A stretch of 64,000 nt of DNA from Hofstenia miamia (GCA_004352715.1 SCFE01000066.1:1058166-1122165); one strand, 5' to 3'. Positions 1 to 12,107 are shown, counted from the stretch's first letter. Numbers and translations are program-made. Notes: a model not told the origin generated them from the sequence alone.

Positions 1-216
1 GATTTTTGAAATCATATCAGTATTAGCCTATGTTGTTATTATGCATAATTATAAGTTTTATAGGTTAAGACGTATGTATTTATCAATATTTTCGATAACC
101 TGGTGTCATTTTATAAATTTTATGAAAGTTTTAAAAGAATTTGCAAGCCTAGTTTTTGCTTTTTGTACTACATATATGTATGTCCAAAGATAAAGTTTAT
201 TACATGAATCATAAAC

Positions 217-552
217 TCAATTGTCGTAACTACAACTATCACAAAGCACACCAACAACTTTGGAATGTTTCCCACAGACACTCTGATCACAAATTTGACA
301 GTTCATTCTTTTAAAATTGCACAATCGTTGCAATTTTCCAGAGGCTTTGCACAGAGAACAGCGTTGTTTCACTTGTTCTTCAGATCCACGAGACTAATGG
401 CTGCTTTGAGCGTCATTCAACGCTCTGACGAATTTTTCAATCTTTTTAGCCACAGAACGATGCAATGCTAGGGTTATTTTAAAGTCGATCATATTCTCTG
501 AGGTCAATTCAAGTGTCAAAGCTTTGAGGAAGGCCACAAAACATGAATTTTT
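217..552 (-). pseudogene. piggyBac-like transposase, C-terminal zinc-ribbon remnant
   Basis: Read on the minus strand, one frame gives a helical stretch (SENMIDFKITLALH, then SVAKKIEKFVRALND) followed by a Cys/His cluster: CSLC, LC, NCQIC, VCGKHSK, LCDSC, then a TGA at 219-217. The order of Cys pairs and the VCGKHSK motif resemble the zinc ribbon that ends many piggyBac-family transposases. An in-frame TAG at 396-394 breaks the frame, and no DDE catalytic core is visible upstream, so this is a decayed tail. The family call is from motif memory; another zinc-ribbon transposase is possible. Confidence 0.5.
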
Positions 553-560
553 AACTCAAT

Positions 561-779
561 TTCAGTTGAGACCTATTTAAAAAACTGGAAACGAAATTGT
601 TATCTGTAATAGATTAAATTCTTTATCAGAAAACAATACCTTACCAATTATTGCATGCTTACATTACATGTATACCTACTGAACTTGTTTTTCGGAATAT
701 AGATCCAATATATCAAACTAGGACATAATTACATACAGTTATGTGCTGCCTTAATATTTTGATGTACTATTAATATAAC

Positions 780-861
<82 letters not shown>

Positions 862-1910
862 GTGATCCTTATTTAAGGTAAAATATATTTCTATGGATTT
901 TTTTTCGCACAGACCATGCCAAAAGTTTCCAATTCCTATAAAAACAGGACCTATGAATTATTATTGAAAAATATTACCATTTAGAGGTAGCTCAAGTCAT
1001 CTTAAATTCAGGCTTGTAAGTGTTATTTGTTTACTCATTCATGTCTGGAAAATAATACAACTTAGAGCAATCTGCAGCAATAAACTTCTTTTTGGATACA
1101 AATTTCTTGCTTTATGAGTGATCCAATCAAATGACCACATTCATTAATTGCCTATTTATGTTTTAAGTGATATCACTCTTGTCTTGTAGGTGGGTATATT
1201 CAAATATTTTGGTCCGCATAGCATTATATTTGTATTGCATGTGCGTATATTATGAACATTTGAAATTAAAAATTAAATTTTTTCATTTTTCAAAAATATT
1301 TATTCTTTCGATTTTTTTAAGAAAGAACTTCAAGCCTAGAGTGTTAAAAAAACCTTAAATGATTAGCATAGCCAACCACAGGTTAAATTCAATACATAAA
1401 GAAATGGAGATTTACTTATTCATCAAAGGTTTGGATGTACTGGTCTCNTTATGTTTTGCAAGGTGTAAACATAAAATTCATTTTTATGTTGATTGTATGG
1501 TATAATTATACATTAAATGAATTGTTGACGTTGGTTTTGTCTATTTAGGTGATAGAAGATTTCTGGAATGATTTTGGCGACTTTGAATCAAACTTTTTTT
1601 ACATTTAATAAAGAAATTATTGCTGTTGTATCAATTTTAGAATCCATTGACAGAATAGTTAAGCTTTCTCACTGTCTCAATTGTTGCTACAATATCGATT
1701 TCTTTAGCATTATGCAGATAGCATTCCCATTGAATGTCAGAATTTTGTACATAAACTCAAAAGTAAAGCAAAATGCATTGTACAATATATTTTTGTTTTG
1801 ATATTTAATGTACAAAACATTTTTTAACATCAATACAATTTAGGATTGTGTGTATATAGGATTAAATTTCAAAGAAATCAATAAATTTTTGGTATCTACA
1901 CAAACATTTA
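561..1910. other. AT-rich intergenic DNA, no gene seen
   Basis: Two short ORFs here (1167-1358 and 1568-1801) have the composition of random AT-rich DNA and no recognisable motif. A (TA)n microsatellite lies at 783-857 and a single ambiguous base at 1448. Confidence 0.6.
783..857. repeat. (TA)n microsatellite
   Basis: About 37 uninterrupted TA units, the longest simple repeat in the window. Confidence 0.97.
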
Positions 1911-2217
1911 GAAAAAAATAGGTAAAATATCCCTAAATGCATATACCTAAAAAAATCACCTAGATTATTAGTTAAAATACCTAGAATTGAGACACCTAAA
2001 AAATCACCTGGATTTTTAGGTGAAAAAGGCATACCCAGATTTTAGGTAAATTACCTAGAACAGAGACACATAAAATTTAGGAAAAATACCTAGTATATTT
2101 TCGGTATTCTCCCTAAATATTAGTGTGTCCCAATCTTAGGTATTTTACCTAAAATCTAGGTGGGCCTTTTTTACCTAAAAATCTAGGTGTTATTTTAGGT
2201 GTTTTACCTAGAAAATT
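1911..2217. repeat. Foldback (long palindromic) element built of ACCTA/TAGGT motifs
   Basis: The left half (to about 2090) and the right half (from about 2105) are imperfect reverse complements. For example ATTTTTAGGTGAAAAAGG on the left pairs with CCTTTTTTACCTAAAAAT on the right. The pairing carries on to a small centre near 2090-2105. Inside, ACCTA or TAGGT occurs more than a dozen times, and the left arm contains two related units of roughly 75 bp, each ending near GAGACAC. No ORF is present. This fits a non-autonomous foldback or MITE-like element. Confidence 0.7.
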
Positions 2218-2239
2218 TTAAGAGTGTACAGCAATGAAG

Positions 2240-4260
2240 TTGAACCATTACCTAACCTGGGTAAAGGCCACCATACTTCAATATTAGTACGTTCTACTTC
2301 CATCAACAAACCCCAAGGGACGTTTATTATGGTAGAGTAAAATTCCAACCTAAAAAAATAGATTTGGTTCTCTTATTATACGTTAATTGACTGGAATCAG
2401 TATCTTTGTTCTGATATCAATTTTGTCGATCAGTGGAAATCATTCACATTTATAATTAATGATGCTATTAATGATGCGTTTTAGCAATGATAATCCATAG
2501 TGTAATACCCAACTAAAAAGAATGATAAGAAACTTCATAGTGCTCTAAAAGAAAACAAATTTGCCAAATGTTGGTATCTTAGAAACACTATAAGCAGATA
2601 GCGGTACATTCAACATTATTTCAATACCCATGTAGACAAATTGAAAAAATCTTTTCCAAAAGATGGTGGAGCAACATGAAAAGAATTTGGGGCATGAATA
2701 ATGCCAGAAATGTTAGATTGCTTGTATGAATGATATAATCAAATTTAATGTTGAACATCTTCCAAATAATATTAATAAAGAATTAACTAATGCAATGTTT
2801 CACTTTCAGCCACTTCTAGAGTTCTCTGAATTGACTTTATATGATCCAATTCAAGTAGACGAAAATTTTCGATTATTACAACGTCTACAAGTGTCCAAAA
2901 TCTTCCGGTCCTAATATTTGTAACAAAGTACTGCCTACTTGGATTTTAAACGATTTTCTTATGAATTGAGACTTCCAATATTTATATTAATCAATTCTTT
3001 CTTATAAGAACCAAATACAACATCTTTCTGCTGTGCTGACGTAGTTCTTTTGCCAAAAACGAAATTATTAAAAATCCATTAACAGATTTGCGTCCAATGT
3101 CATTTACTATATCGGTATCAAAAATTATTGAGGAAAATATTTTAAAAAGAGGAGTTAGTGGTTAAAATTGTTAATGCTTTTGATCCCTTGCAATTTGTTG
3201 TTATTAAGGGTAAACCAACATTATTTGCCTTAATTAATGTAACGCATTAATGGCTAATTGAAAATAAGATACTTCATTCAGGGTTTTTTTATTTGATTTT
3301 CAAAAAGTTTTTGATTATTTTGTAGGCTACAAGAACTTGAAGTGAAAGATGTAACAGTCAAGTGTTTAGCTTCATTATAAATAACAGAAGACAAATGCTA
3401 AAAATTCCTCGTGGAGTTCTATCAGAATGAAACACAATATTCGCTGGAGTCCCTCAAGGCACTAAACTAGGGCCATATTTACATGTATATGTTTTATTCA
3501 TTAATACTTCGTTAGGAATGTGTCAATGACACTACAGCCTGGTATATTTCCCATTCTATTAATGAAAGACAAAGTTTCATAATTTTTGACATGGTAAAAG
3601 ACTGATGCACTGAAACTTAAAGAAATTATATTACGTTTAAAAAAAACATATCTTCTCCAAGAAATGGAAATTGATTCTAGGGCAATAAAGAGAGTCTTCT
3701 GACAAAAAACTATTGGGAGCTACGATTCAAGAGAATTTCAAAAGGCAATGAACATATAAATCAACTAATTGGCAAGGCAACTAAAAAATACATTTCTTCA
3801 AAAAATTTATTCTCAGTGGCATCTCGCCAAAATATGTTTTGCACATTTACTTCACTATACTATCAGATCACCGCTAGAATGCTATTGTCAATTATGTCAT
3901 AACATGAAAACGGAATAAAAAACTTTAGCAATTAAAAGCATAAAAAAAGAGTTTTCAGGATTATGAAACCTAACTTACATTGCTCAGAAGCATTTTAATT
4001 TTTTAAATGTAAATCTATATTTACTCATCGAGAATATTTTTGTCAAAATTAAGCTATCTAAGGCGAAATGATAACGAATGCAATCATGATTATCAAATGC
4101 GAAATCTTAAGAAAAACTTCCGTTTTTCCATACAAATAGATTGCGTGATTGAATTTTATTTTCAATGAAGAGTAAAGATTTTACAGTGTCATGTACTTAA
4201 TTTGTTATTGTTTCCATTTTTATATTTTCTTGCTATTATTCAACTGTAAAGTTGCAATGC
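2240..4260 (+). pseudogene. Decayed non-LTR retrotransposon (LINE), reverse transcriptase region
   Basis: Fragments in all three forward frames follow the order of a non-LTR ORF2. A linker region contains VDQWKSFTFIIND (about 2430). KSSGPNICNKVLPTWIL (about 2900) resembles the KS.GPD.IP motif. LTDLRPMSFTISVSKIIEE (about 3080) resembles the LRPISL motif. AGVPQGTKLGP (about 3445) is the RT motif before the catalytic YxDD box, which is itself lost. IKKRVFRIMKP (about 3945) resembles the thumb-region QKRALRII motif. Many frameshifts and stops show an old, dead copy. An AATAAA-type signal lies near 4265. The clade is uncertain. Confidence 0.7.
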
Positions 4261-4264
4261 AAAC

Positions 4265-6840
4265 AAATAAATTTACTATTTATAAGCAAATTGAGTTCAT
4301 TCATGAACTAATGACGTCAACTAGGCCTATACGGAATGAGCGGTTATAAATTGTAAACTCTGATTCACAAAAGGTTGACGTTTTACTTAAATGGCCTAAT
4401 CTAGGCAAATTGGTTCACATCCTATTATTATTTTGGAAATCCCTGATTCATTATACTTTTTCGTTTGCAGTGCTCATAACACTTTTATTACGTAAAATAA
4501 ACTTTTATTCCAAGCAAAGCAGTATCGCGTTATATTTACATTTATAGATTAGCAAGTGTTGACAACTGGTACATTTATTACGTAGCTATATTTCAGCTAC
4601 AATTTTCAATTATTTATCTATTTTTTACTAATAAAACTGATCAAATGTTGGTATGGGCATAGGTCTCGCCAAATATTCAATTTAACCTCACTAGCTAAGT
4701 GCTACATTTATTCAGTTTGATTTGGGAGCTACCTCTTCTCATATATTGATTGTAATGAACATACAGGCGGGGCCGTAATTCACTTGCCACACAAAAAATA
4801 CGAAAATACTAAAGATAACTGATATGGATAATAAACATATATTGCAAAAGAAGACTTAAGCTAATTAGTAAGTCAGCGAAATTAGTTTTTTTATGGCCGC
4901 CTTTTGCAGAAGTATAACAGCCAAATGCCTACATCATGTGACATCAGGTACTGGTTGCTAGTATCGGCCAGACCAAGTGTTTTTGGATTAGCTTGTAATT
5001 TGTAAATATGTTTATAATAACTGTACATAAGACCAAGCATTTATTGTAAATATAAAACAGTTTTAGCTACGTTACAATATATATATTTAGGTTTTAAAGA
5101 TTACGTGTAGAGAATTATTGAGGAAGTCAATACTTTGGAATTGACTGTTTTACGATGGCATTGAATTAAATTGTATTACGAAAATGTTGAAAAATATTTT
5201 ATTAGGCAATTAATAGCTAAAATTAGAATATATTATGAGATGGTTTTTCTGGACGGAGAAAAGCTCGTGTTTTGACCCCGGTTCATTTTATCTTCTATTG
5301 CAAAATGGGTAATTAATTTCATTAATAGTGTTAATAGAGATTTCCGATGCATAAATTATATAATTATTTCAACTTTATGATTGCAACCCTAAAACACATG
5401 CAAAATAATATTGACTGAGTATGTTGGATGCTGCTGGGTAGTTTGAGTGGCCGCTTCTACCTTTGATGTATAACGGTTGCAATACAAACTGTATACTTAA
5501 AGTAATTCACGCGCGTCTTTGCTTTTAATTTAGTAGTGTTAATTTAATACTCATTGATGTACTTAGAAAATGCAACTTGATACATTTAATTGACCTTTAA
5601 TTTATACCAGCTACTTGAATAACCTGCAGAGAGAAACTTGCGAAAGGAGAAAATAAGTTTCTTATACATTTGATTAAATTTCGTTTTATTAATAAATTAT
5701 TACAATTACCAGTCGGTAATTTAGATTACGACATTAAAGGTAAATTAGACTTAATCGAAGTTCCAATTATTCCTTAAATCGATTAATTATCAAACAAATA
5801 AACGTTTATGAAAAGAAATTTGTTTGAAAAGTCTGCACTGCTTAGCAAAATATTCCATTTTCCGATGTAAATAAAATTTCAATGTTTTTTATAAATTGTT
5901 CGAAAGATAGAAAAATTTGGTTGTGTGCTGACTTCATTCATATATCTAATGGCATTATTTATGTTCTGTCTGTAGTTTTGTCAGAATTTTCAACGATCTG
6001 AGCCGAGCTTGAGCAGAGTATTGGTTATGCAAGGAGCTTTTTTAAGCAAAGCAAATTTATAATACTGCTTGTAAATTTGATTATGCAGATTTTTTTTATT
6101 TTTTCATTCAATATGCCTTTCTTATAATCTTATTTTAGAAATTTTTATTAAATAATATGAAGAGCTATGTAAAATTTCTGAAAGCGCATATTTTTAAAAA
6201 AAATATCGAGCTGAAACGAACCTCACTAAAAAATTGTACGTGGTAAGCCGGTCCGAGCCGAGCCTTGCTTAGAAATCTCCCTCATTGACAAATCTGAGCT
6301 TTGTAGTCAATTTGGATTTAAAGGATGACTATTTCCTAATGAAAGTGTTCGATTGCGTTATAATCAAAACATCGGTCGCGGTGTAGTGATTTTAGCCGAG
6401 CATTCGGCAGTGTGGATGTCGACATCCTAGAAAGCTTTCATTTTATTAATTGTTCTTTAAGTAAACCCAGAGATAAACATGTGGCAAACATTTAGGTTCC
6501 AGCCCAGCCTTTTAAATAAATGCAAATTCAACCATTTCGGACTATTTTATGATATTTGCAAAATATGTCTTTAATGCTTCGATTTGCTGGGACAAAGAAA
6601 CTTAAATTGAGTTTTACGAAGAATATAAATAATAATTTTCCATACTTTTTTATAAATTATATAGCATGCACTGACTTTGTTTGATTTGCGTGTCCTGTAG
6701 CGTGACGGTCAGTTTTGTTTTAAAATTCCGGCCTATTTTTTCAATACCTTTGCCCAAAACCCTACCCGAGTCAATACTGCACTGCCCGGACCATGGCCAT
6801 CTTTGAGTACAAAGCAAAGCAACACAGTGTATCACAGAGA
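4265..6840. other. AT-rich intergenic DNA, no gene seen
   Basis: No coding region, RNA gene or complete mobile element could be supported. Short GC-rich patches around 6000 and 6240-6280 (GAGCCGAGC-type motifs) could be transposon ends. The minus-strand ORF at 6650-6835 has no recognisable motif. Confidence 0.5.
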
Positions 6841-6849
6841 GCTGTATTT

Positions 6850-7275
6850 GATTCCGTTTTGTTAAATGACCCAGAATAATTTAAAAGGCTGCCAATTAAT
6901 CCATTATGCGGACAAAATTGCTATTGTGAATGCTAATAATATTAGCACTATTAAAGCAGCAAACAACTTCCATTAGAATATAGATAAAATTAGGAAATAT
7001 TCCAAAAAGAACAAATTAGCAGTAAATAAGAACAAAACACAGTTCATTTGTGTTTCTACCCAATAAAAAAGACAACTTATAGAAAAAATTATGCATTAAA
7101 GTTGACACTCCACTCAATATACCATCAGAAAAAATCCGGCACTATTTGAGAGTGTAGATTGACACCAACTTCAAGTACAACGGTTTCATGCAAAGAATTG
7201 CAAAAGGAATCAAATGCCTAAAACAGATTAAAGGGATTACTACGAGTAAAGCATTAATTTATGTGTATATATAAC
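6850..7275 (+). pseudogene. LINE reverse transcriptase scrap (catalytic box and thumb)
   Basis: One forward frame reads KGCQLIHYADKIAIVNA, then IRKYSKKNKLAVNKNKTQF and ICVS. This matches the RT motif (YADD box, here changed to YADK) followed by the thumb-region motif of KNKL..N..KT. In-frame stops interrupt it (for example after NNFH and after VSTQ). Downstream text near 7160-7220 still resembles the LGV.ID..L region. It is a separate and older insertion from the element at 2240-4260. Confidence 0.65.
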
Positions 7276-8272
7276 TAGGTAACATAAACATCACACCACT
7301 TAAGGGGATGCTACACTGGCGATTTTTGTCCAAACTTTTATCAGGATTTTTGTGTGCTACATTGCGGATTTTTGTTTAAACATCAACATATACTTGTTAC
7401 AATAAAAATCTAAAGGACTGGCGTAATTGCAAAAATATGCTTTTTCAAATGATAGTTTCATTTTTCCCTGGTTATTTCTTTATTTAATTATATTTTTTTG
7501 TTTATCTCATTGTATATTCTTTTATATATTTATCATTTCTAATTAATCTGGATATATCTCAATGTAAATATTGCAAAATGTATGTACTTGAATTTGTGAA
7601 TAGAGGGTAAATTTTGAAATAAACCTATATATATATGTATTATGTATATGTATAATAGTTCCTTTCCTTCTCCACACAAATTTGCTCTTCAATATCGTTG
7701 CAGCATTTTTGTGTATTACTAGTGAACAGCATTAATAGCAATCTCATCTTATATTCTTGTGTGTACATGTGCATGTACATGTCCAGTTATACTAAGAGAT
7801 CAGATACAGTAAATTGCATAATTGTCATATATAAAATATAATGTACACTATATTAATTTTGAGAGCTTGTTATGCATTAATAATATTTTATATGGCCTTT
7901 ATTACTCCATTAATTCAAAAGACATTAAGACGAGAAAGCTTTTATTAATATAATTGCGCGAATGTACTAGAAAAAATTTTGAAAGGATTATTTAATGAAT
8001 ATTAGAAGGCAGATAATTTTTTTAGATTTTGTAAGTACCTGAGGAAAAATTTCTCAATATTTAAATTATTGAAATTAAATTTATTGACATAATTTATCTG
8101 CGAACAAAAAGTGTGTAGTTTATAATTGCATAAAATAAAAATATTTTTTGAACCCTAGATTCAAATTCACTGCAAATACCAAATTCTAGACTTCCTTAGA
8201 GTAGAGGAAATGTTCGAGCCCATCATTGACAGCTATGTTTGCAAATACTTGTTAAATTGCTAAAATGCAATG

Positions 8273-8329
8273 CATATATATATATATATATATATATGTA
8301 CATATACATATATATATATATATATATAT
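8273..8329. repeat. (TA)n microsatellite with GTAC interruptions
   Basis: Alternating TA units broken by GTACATATACA in the middle. Confidence 0.95.
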
Positions 8330-9260
8330 TTGTTATAAATTGTTTAATCCTGAACAACACAGTGTTGCATAAAAGACATAGACCGCTTTGCCCACATTTT
8401 CAAACAATTTCCTCCAGGTCAATTAGGAAATTTGGAAATCCTGGAACATGCACTCCTCTGTGGGTAAATGTGCTCCCTTGTTATAGTGCCGATTTGTAAT
8501 AAAAATTTTTGCTGTGCCTGAAGTAAATAAAATTAACTTTTTTCAATGAAATATCCGATTTTTTAAGAATTTCAAAATTTTCCCATACCTAAAGTTCACA
8601 TAATAACCCCCATGGCAACAACAACTTAACTAAGCTATTTGGATTTCTGTAAAAACCCACTCGAGCTATAGTCAGAGGCACTACCAAAACAAGAAGGCGT
8701 CCAAGGCAAATTTAGCCTGAAAATTCGCTATCCTGTAGTGTTTTCTAAATTAGTTAGTGAGCTAAGAGCGTTGAAAATTCTTTACCAAAGGCCTGTGTTA
8801 GGGGGGGGGTTGGTTATGCATTGCTTTGCAAAGTACTGATCTTAGAGTAGGTTTTTCTAAGTCTATCTCTTAAGGTTTAATACTTATTTAGTAGTGTAAG
8901 TTCTTAGTTATTTTGCATGATAAATTGTGTGAAACTATGTTTGCTAGAACGCCACAATAAAAACTAAATTCATTATATTTTCAAATGATCTACTGCAGAA
9001 ATTAGTAGTTTGCACAAAAATTTATGGGCTTCGTCAAATCTTTAAAAAATTTTTCAATGTTGGTTAAGGATAAATAAATTCGAAAAAATTTGCCAAATTC
9101 CTGTCTAAGAAACCCTGAGTTTGGAGAATGCAATATGCTAGTGTGATGAAAGTTTTAGAACCATCGATAAATTCTCAATATTATTAGTAAAACCTTAGAT
9201 TTAATTAGAAATTTCTCTAATATCATTTTACAAAATTGCAACTACTCCACAAATATAGAC

Positions 9261-9262
<2 letters not shown>

Positions 9263-9292
<30 letters not shown>
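9263..9292. repeat. (TA)n microsatellite
   Basis: About 15 TA units. Confidence 0.95.
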
Positions 9293-9295
<3 letters not shown>

Positions 9296-9485
9296 TTATT
9301 TTCAAAAATTTTCGATAACACCAACACAAAAGTTTGTATATAGGCAATTCAATGTCGTAGATCACGAATCTGAACTCGAAATTTTTTCAGCACGTTTAGA
9401 TATTTTATAACAGCAAAATCGCCCATTTTTGACATTAGGAAAATAAGTTTCTTCATATTTGTATGCTGCATTGACGAACTACGAC

Positions 9486-9971
9486 TTAAAACCTATGTAC
9501 GAGTATCTGCTCTGCCCTACAGGCCCTACTCTTATCATTCTCAATTGAAGCTTTATCAAACTCTGTCGAACTGGAATCTTTTTCAAAAAGATCCATGGGG
9601 TCTGTAGGAACAGGCAAAGAAACACAATGGGGAACAGGTCTAATCGCCGATGGAGTATTTGGTGGATATGAAATGATGTTTTGTTCATACCCGTCAGTAT
9701 CAGTAGTGCAAAAATAATAGTCATTCGAACTATATATTTGTTTTCTCCAAATCATTGGAATCACGAACGACATCTTTCCTTTACCATTCTTCCATCTTGA
9801 TAAATTTGTGCTACATGACGTACAAATGAAATATAGAGCCCAAGATATATCTTGATCTCCTATCGAAATCCCGAAATATTGTCTATATAATGTTTTTGTA
9901 GTTTCCGTAATATTAAGTCTATTGGAAAGCAATGTGAATTCTCCACAAATATAGCAAAATTTATTCGTCAT
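9486..9971 (-). CDS. Cys-rich uncharacterised protein of a multicopy family, N-terminal part
   Basis: An open frame of 161 codons starts at an ATG at 9971. It opens with FCYICGEFTL (residues 5-14), followed by LYRQYFGISIGDQDISWA (about 28-45), FICTSCSTNL, FVIPMIWRK, YYFCTT and PSAIRPVPHCVSLPVP. The paired cysteines CYIC, CTSC and C suggest zinc binding. From memory this matches the start of a large uncharacterised protein family present in many copies in arthropod and cnidarian genomes, often thought to be transposon-linked; members I recall are several hundred residues long. This copy stops soon after the PSAIRP motif, so it is truncated or continues in an exon I could not find. It lies just outside the left inverted repeat at 10244, transcribed away from it. 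The start is the first ATG before the conserved block. Whether it is expressed is unknown. Confidence 0.6.
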   Translation of the reverse strand: MTNKFCYICGEFTLLSNRLNITETTKTLYRQYFGISIGDQDISWALYFICTSCSTNLSRWKNGKGKMSFVIPMIWRKQIYSSNDYYFCTTDTDGYEQNIISYPPNTPSAIRPVPHCVSLPVPTDPMDLFEKDSSSTEFDKASIENDKSRACRAEQILVHRF

Positions 9972-10243
9972 TTTTGCAACCTCTTGAAGCCATTTACGAA
10001 TATTTCAGAATAATGCTAGTATGCTTGCCTTGCACAGGAATAACACCAACTCTTTGAAACTAAACGAGGGTAATGCGCAGTTCTTGGAAATGCAATGACA
10101 CATAGTTTTTATTTATAGACATTATTCTGTTACTGACTCGTCATTGGGAAATTATGCTGTTCTCTTGTCATTTGTAAGACATACTGGAAACACAATTGAT
10201 ATCATAACAAAACAAAACTTCTATTGTCTGACTGTGTCTTGCA

Positions 10244-10300
10244 CATAACCTACTAGAGATACGGCCACATGTGTTGCAGAAACCTCTCAAATCTAGAGGG
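10244..10300 (+). repeat. Left arm of a 57-bp inverted repeat bounding a THAP/LINE block
   Basis: This stretch is about 86% identical to the reverse complement of 12890-12946. It ends in a small palindrome, CCTCTCAAATCTAGAGG. The arms are about 2.6 kb apart and face each other as terminal inverted repeats would. No clear target-site duplication was found. Confidence 0.75.
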
Positions 10301-10419
10301 TAGCTGTAAATATTACGTAATCTAGATGTCATATTTAAAAATTAATTATTAATTATTTTTCTACATAATTTTCACATTTTACTGTTATTTCTTTGAATTC
10401 AAAATGTCAGAATTAAGGT

Positions 10420-10515
10420 AAATATCCCGTGATCAATGAGGAAAGGATTAGTGTAAAATAACCTAAATAATCTAAATAATCTAAAATAATCTAATAACCT
10501 AAAATAATCTTTTGT
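10420..10515 (+). repeat. Short tandem AATAATCTA repeat
   Basis: Variants of AATAATCTA / AATAACCTA recur about seven times between 10445 and 10512. Confidence 0.7.
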
Positions 10516-10595
10516 TTGTCTAAGCGGGAATAATATAATTTATCATTATCGTTACTACATACAACACGCATTAAATTTTCACTTTTTCTCTATAA

Positions 10596-10890
10596 AATGT
10601 GTCGTTGGAAATTGTCGATCTGACTATGAATTAACAAAGAAAGAAATAGCAGAAGGTAAAATCAAGGAAAATATTCCAATTTACAGTTTTCCTCAAAATG
10701 AAGAAGATAAACTAGCCTGGTTAAAATGCCTAATATTATTAAAGTGGATGAAATTACGAAAAACATGGGAGTTTGCAGAAAGCACGGGCCTTGTGATATT
10801 GAAATGAAATCAAGTGGCAGACGATATGAAGTCCCGGCAAAATTGCATGCCATCATTATTTCCAGATACTCCAAAATCTTTTATTCCTAG
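10596..10890 (+). pseudogene. THAP-type zinc finger remnant
   Basis: The forward frame reads KCVVGNCRSDYEL, then IPIYSFPQNEEDKLAWLKCL. After a one-base frameshift near 10725 it continues as PNIIKVDEITKNM, then GVCRKHGPCDIEM and RRYEVPAKLHAI. The order C-x4-C, FP, W, C-x2-H, then a Val-Pro motif is that of a THAP DNA-binding domain, a fold used by P-element-type transposases and by domesticated proteins. It lies just inside the left inverted repeat at 10244-10300, which fits a transposase N-terminus. The frameshift and the abrupt loss of similarity at about 10890, where a reversed LINE fragment begins, show it is broken. Confidence 0.65.
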
Positions 10891-10899
10891 AACTGTAAT

Positions 10900-11400
10900 C
10901 CTCCAAGACCAACTACTAAATCTAATAAATCACGTAGCCCAGACATTGACAAAATGGATTTATTTTTAAAAGTAAACTTATTGGGAAAATTTTTTACGTG
11001 AAATTTTCGGGTTGTGGCTTTATTGCAAGAAATAATTCGGTCATTTAAGTAATTACTTATTTCTGTGATCGTGAGTCTGTAGATGCTATTAGGAGGCGGG
11101 TTGTAAATACATATAATGAGATGAATATAATCAGAACCCTGAATAGTTGTTGCACAAGCAAAATTTGTATCAATATCTAAATGAACAGATTTAAAGTGTA
11201 TAGATGTAGAGTTTGTAGCAATTAAAATACCTCCGAGATTACCATGCCTAAGATCAGAGCGACAAACAACTAGGGAACATCTTTGTTTAACCAAGTTTTC
11301 CAAATACAAACAACATCTGGTAGATACATTTGAAGAAAGTTAACAAACTTAAGGCGCCTAGGAAAAAGTAACAAACTTTGAATATTACATTCGATAATGG
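10900..11400 (-). pseudogene. LINE ORF2 fragment: apurinic-like endonuclease N-terminus
   Basis: On the minus strand, 11400-11300 reads NIQSLL and FLQMYLPDVVCIWKTWLNKD. After a frameshift, 11309-11020 gives SDLRHGNLGGILIATNS and LIICIYNPPPNSIYRL. These match the first half of the endonuclease/exonuclease/phosphatase domain of CR1/L2-like elements (PD.I.I.ETWL, GGVLIA, YNPP). Similarity ends before the catalytic GDFN and SDH motifs, and no reverse transcriptase follows. It continues the ORF1 remnant upstream at 11534-12107. Confidence 0.65.
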
Positions 11401-11533
11401 AGTGAGTCTGATTATGAATTTGATTTTTATTTAATTTAGAGTTATCTAGTCAAACTGAAATTGCAATGTTGTTATGATATAAAACATTGTTCCTAATTTT
11501 AAGTTCTGATCTTGCAATACCATATCTAATAAC

Positions 11534-12107
11534 TCAACGGCGTTTTTTTAACACAGCATGTTTTGTAACTGTTTCATCGGGAGTTAGATCCCTAGAATTA
11601 TATACTTTTGTGGGTAGAGATTTTAGACGATGGGCTTTTGTTATAATCTTTCGAGCATCCCATGCACTAGATAATGTAACTAAGAGAGTACGTGGTCTTG
11701 AACATGACTTGTCAAGCTTTCCAATGCGATGTACATAAATCAAGATGTTGCAAAATTGTTTTAAGCGATACAATTTCTGTATCCAGGCGCTTAAAGCGAC
11801 TTTGATCTGTAGGTTCCGGTATGCAATCAATGCGAATATTGCATGAGTGATCAGCCACTTTGTTAACAAGACGTTCAGTGGTTTTGGAAACATCTTTAAA
11901 TTGCATAACAAGATTGTCAAGCTTCGACGTTTTATTTAAGATATCTTCACATAAATCTTTTAGTCCAATGTCCAAAATAAATCTTAGTAGTCCAATGCAT
12001 TGAATTACCACAGCAAACACAAGTAAAACAATATCTTCGCTATGTTTGATATCTTTAGTACATACAGAGCATTTAGTGTAATTTTCAGAGTAATTGTTAT
12101 TAGGCAT
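11534..12107 (-). pseudogene. LINE ORF1 remnant (minus strand), frameshifted
   Basis: The first part, 12107-11712, has an ATG and a Cys-rich start (KCSVCTKDI) followed by helical sequence (LCEDILNKTSKLDNLV). After a frameshift near 11720-11745 the second part reads HRIGKLDKSCSRPRTLLVTL and then SRDLTPDETVTKHAVLKKRR. The RIGK...RPR.L.V and RDLTP.E motifs are typical of the C-terminal domain of LINE ORF1 proteins. Together with the endonuclease fragment at 10900-11400 it is the 5' half of one element. That is unusual, because LINE insertions normally keep the 3' end. Confidence 0.65.

Larger units (their letters stand above)
7280..9478. other. AT-rich intergenic DNA with (TA)n tracts
   Basis: No gene supported. 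A microsatellite of TA/TACA units spans 8273-8329 and another (TA)n lies at 9263-9292. The forward ORF at 8239-8499 is mostly translated microsatellite (IYIYIY) and is not credible. Confidence 0.6.

Noticed and set aside
2000-2200. Telomere-like (TTAGG)n repeats
   Set aside because: The motif is TAGGT/ACCTA in inverted arrangement with irregular spacing, not a tandem TTAGG array.
8239-8499. 86-aa forward ORF rich in IYIYIY
   Set aside because: It is a translated (TA)n microsatellite.
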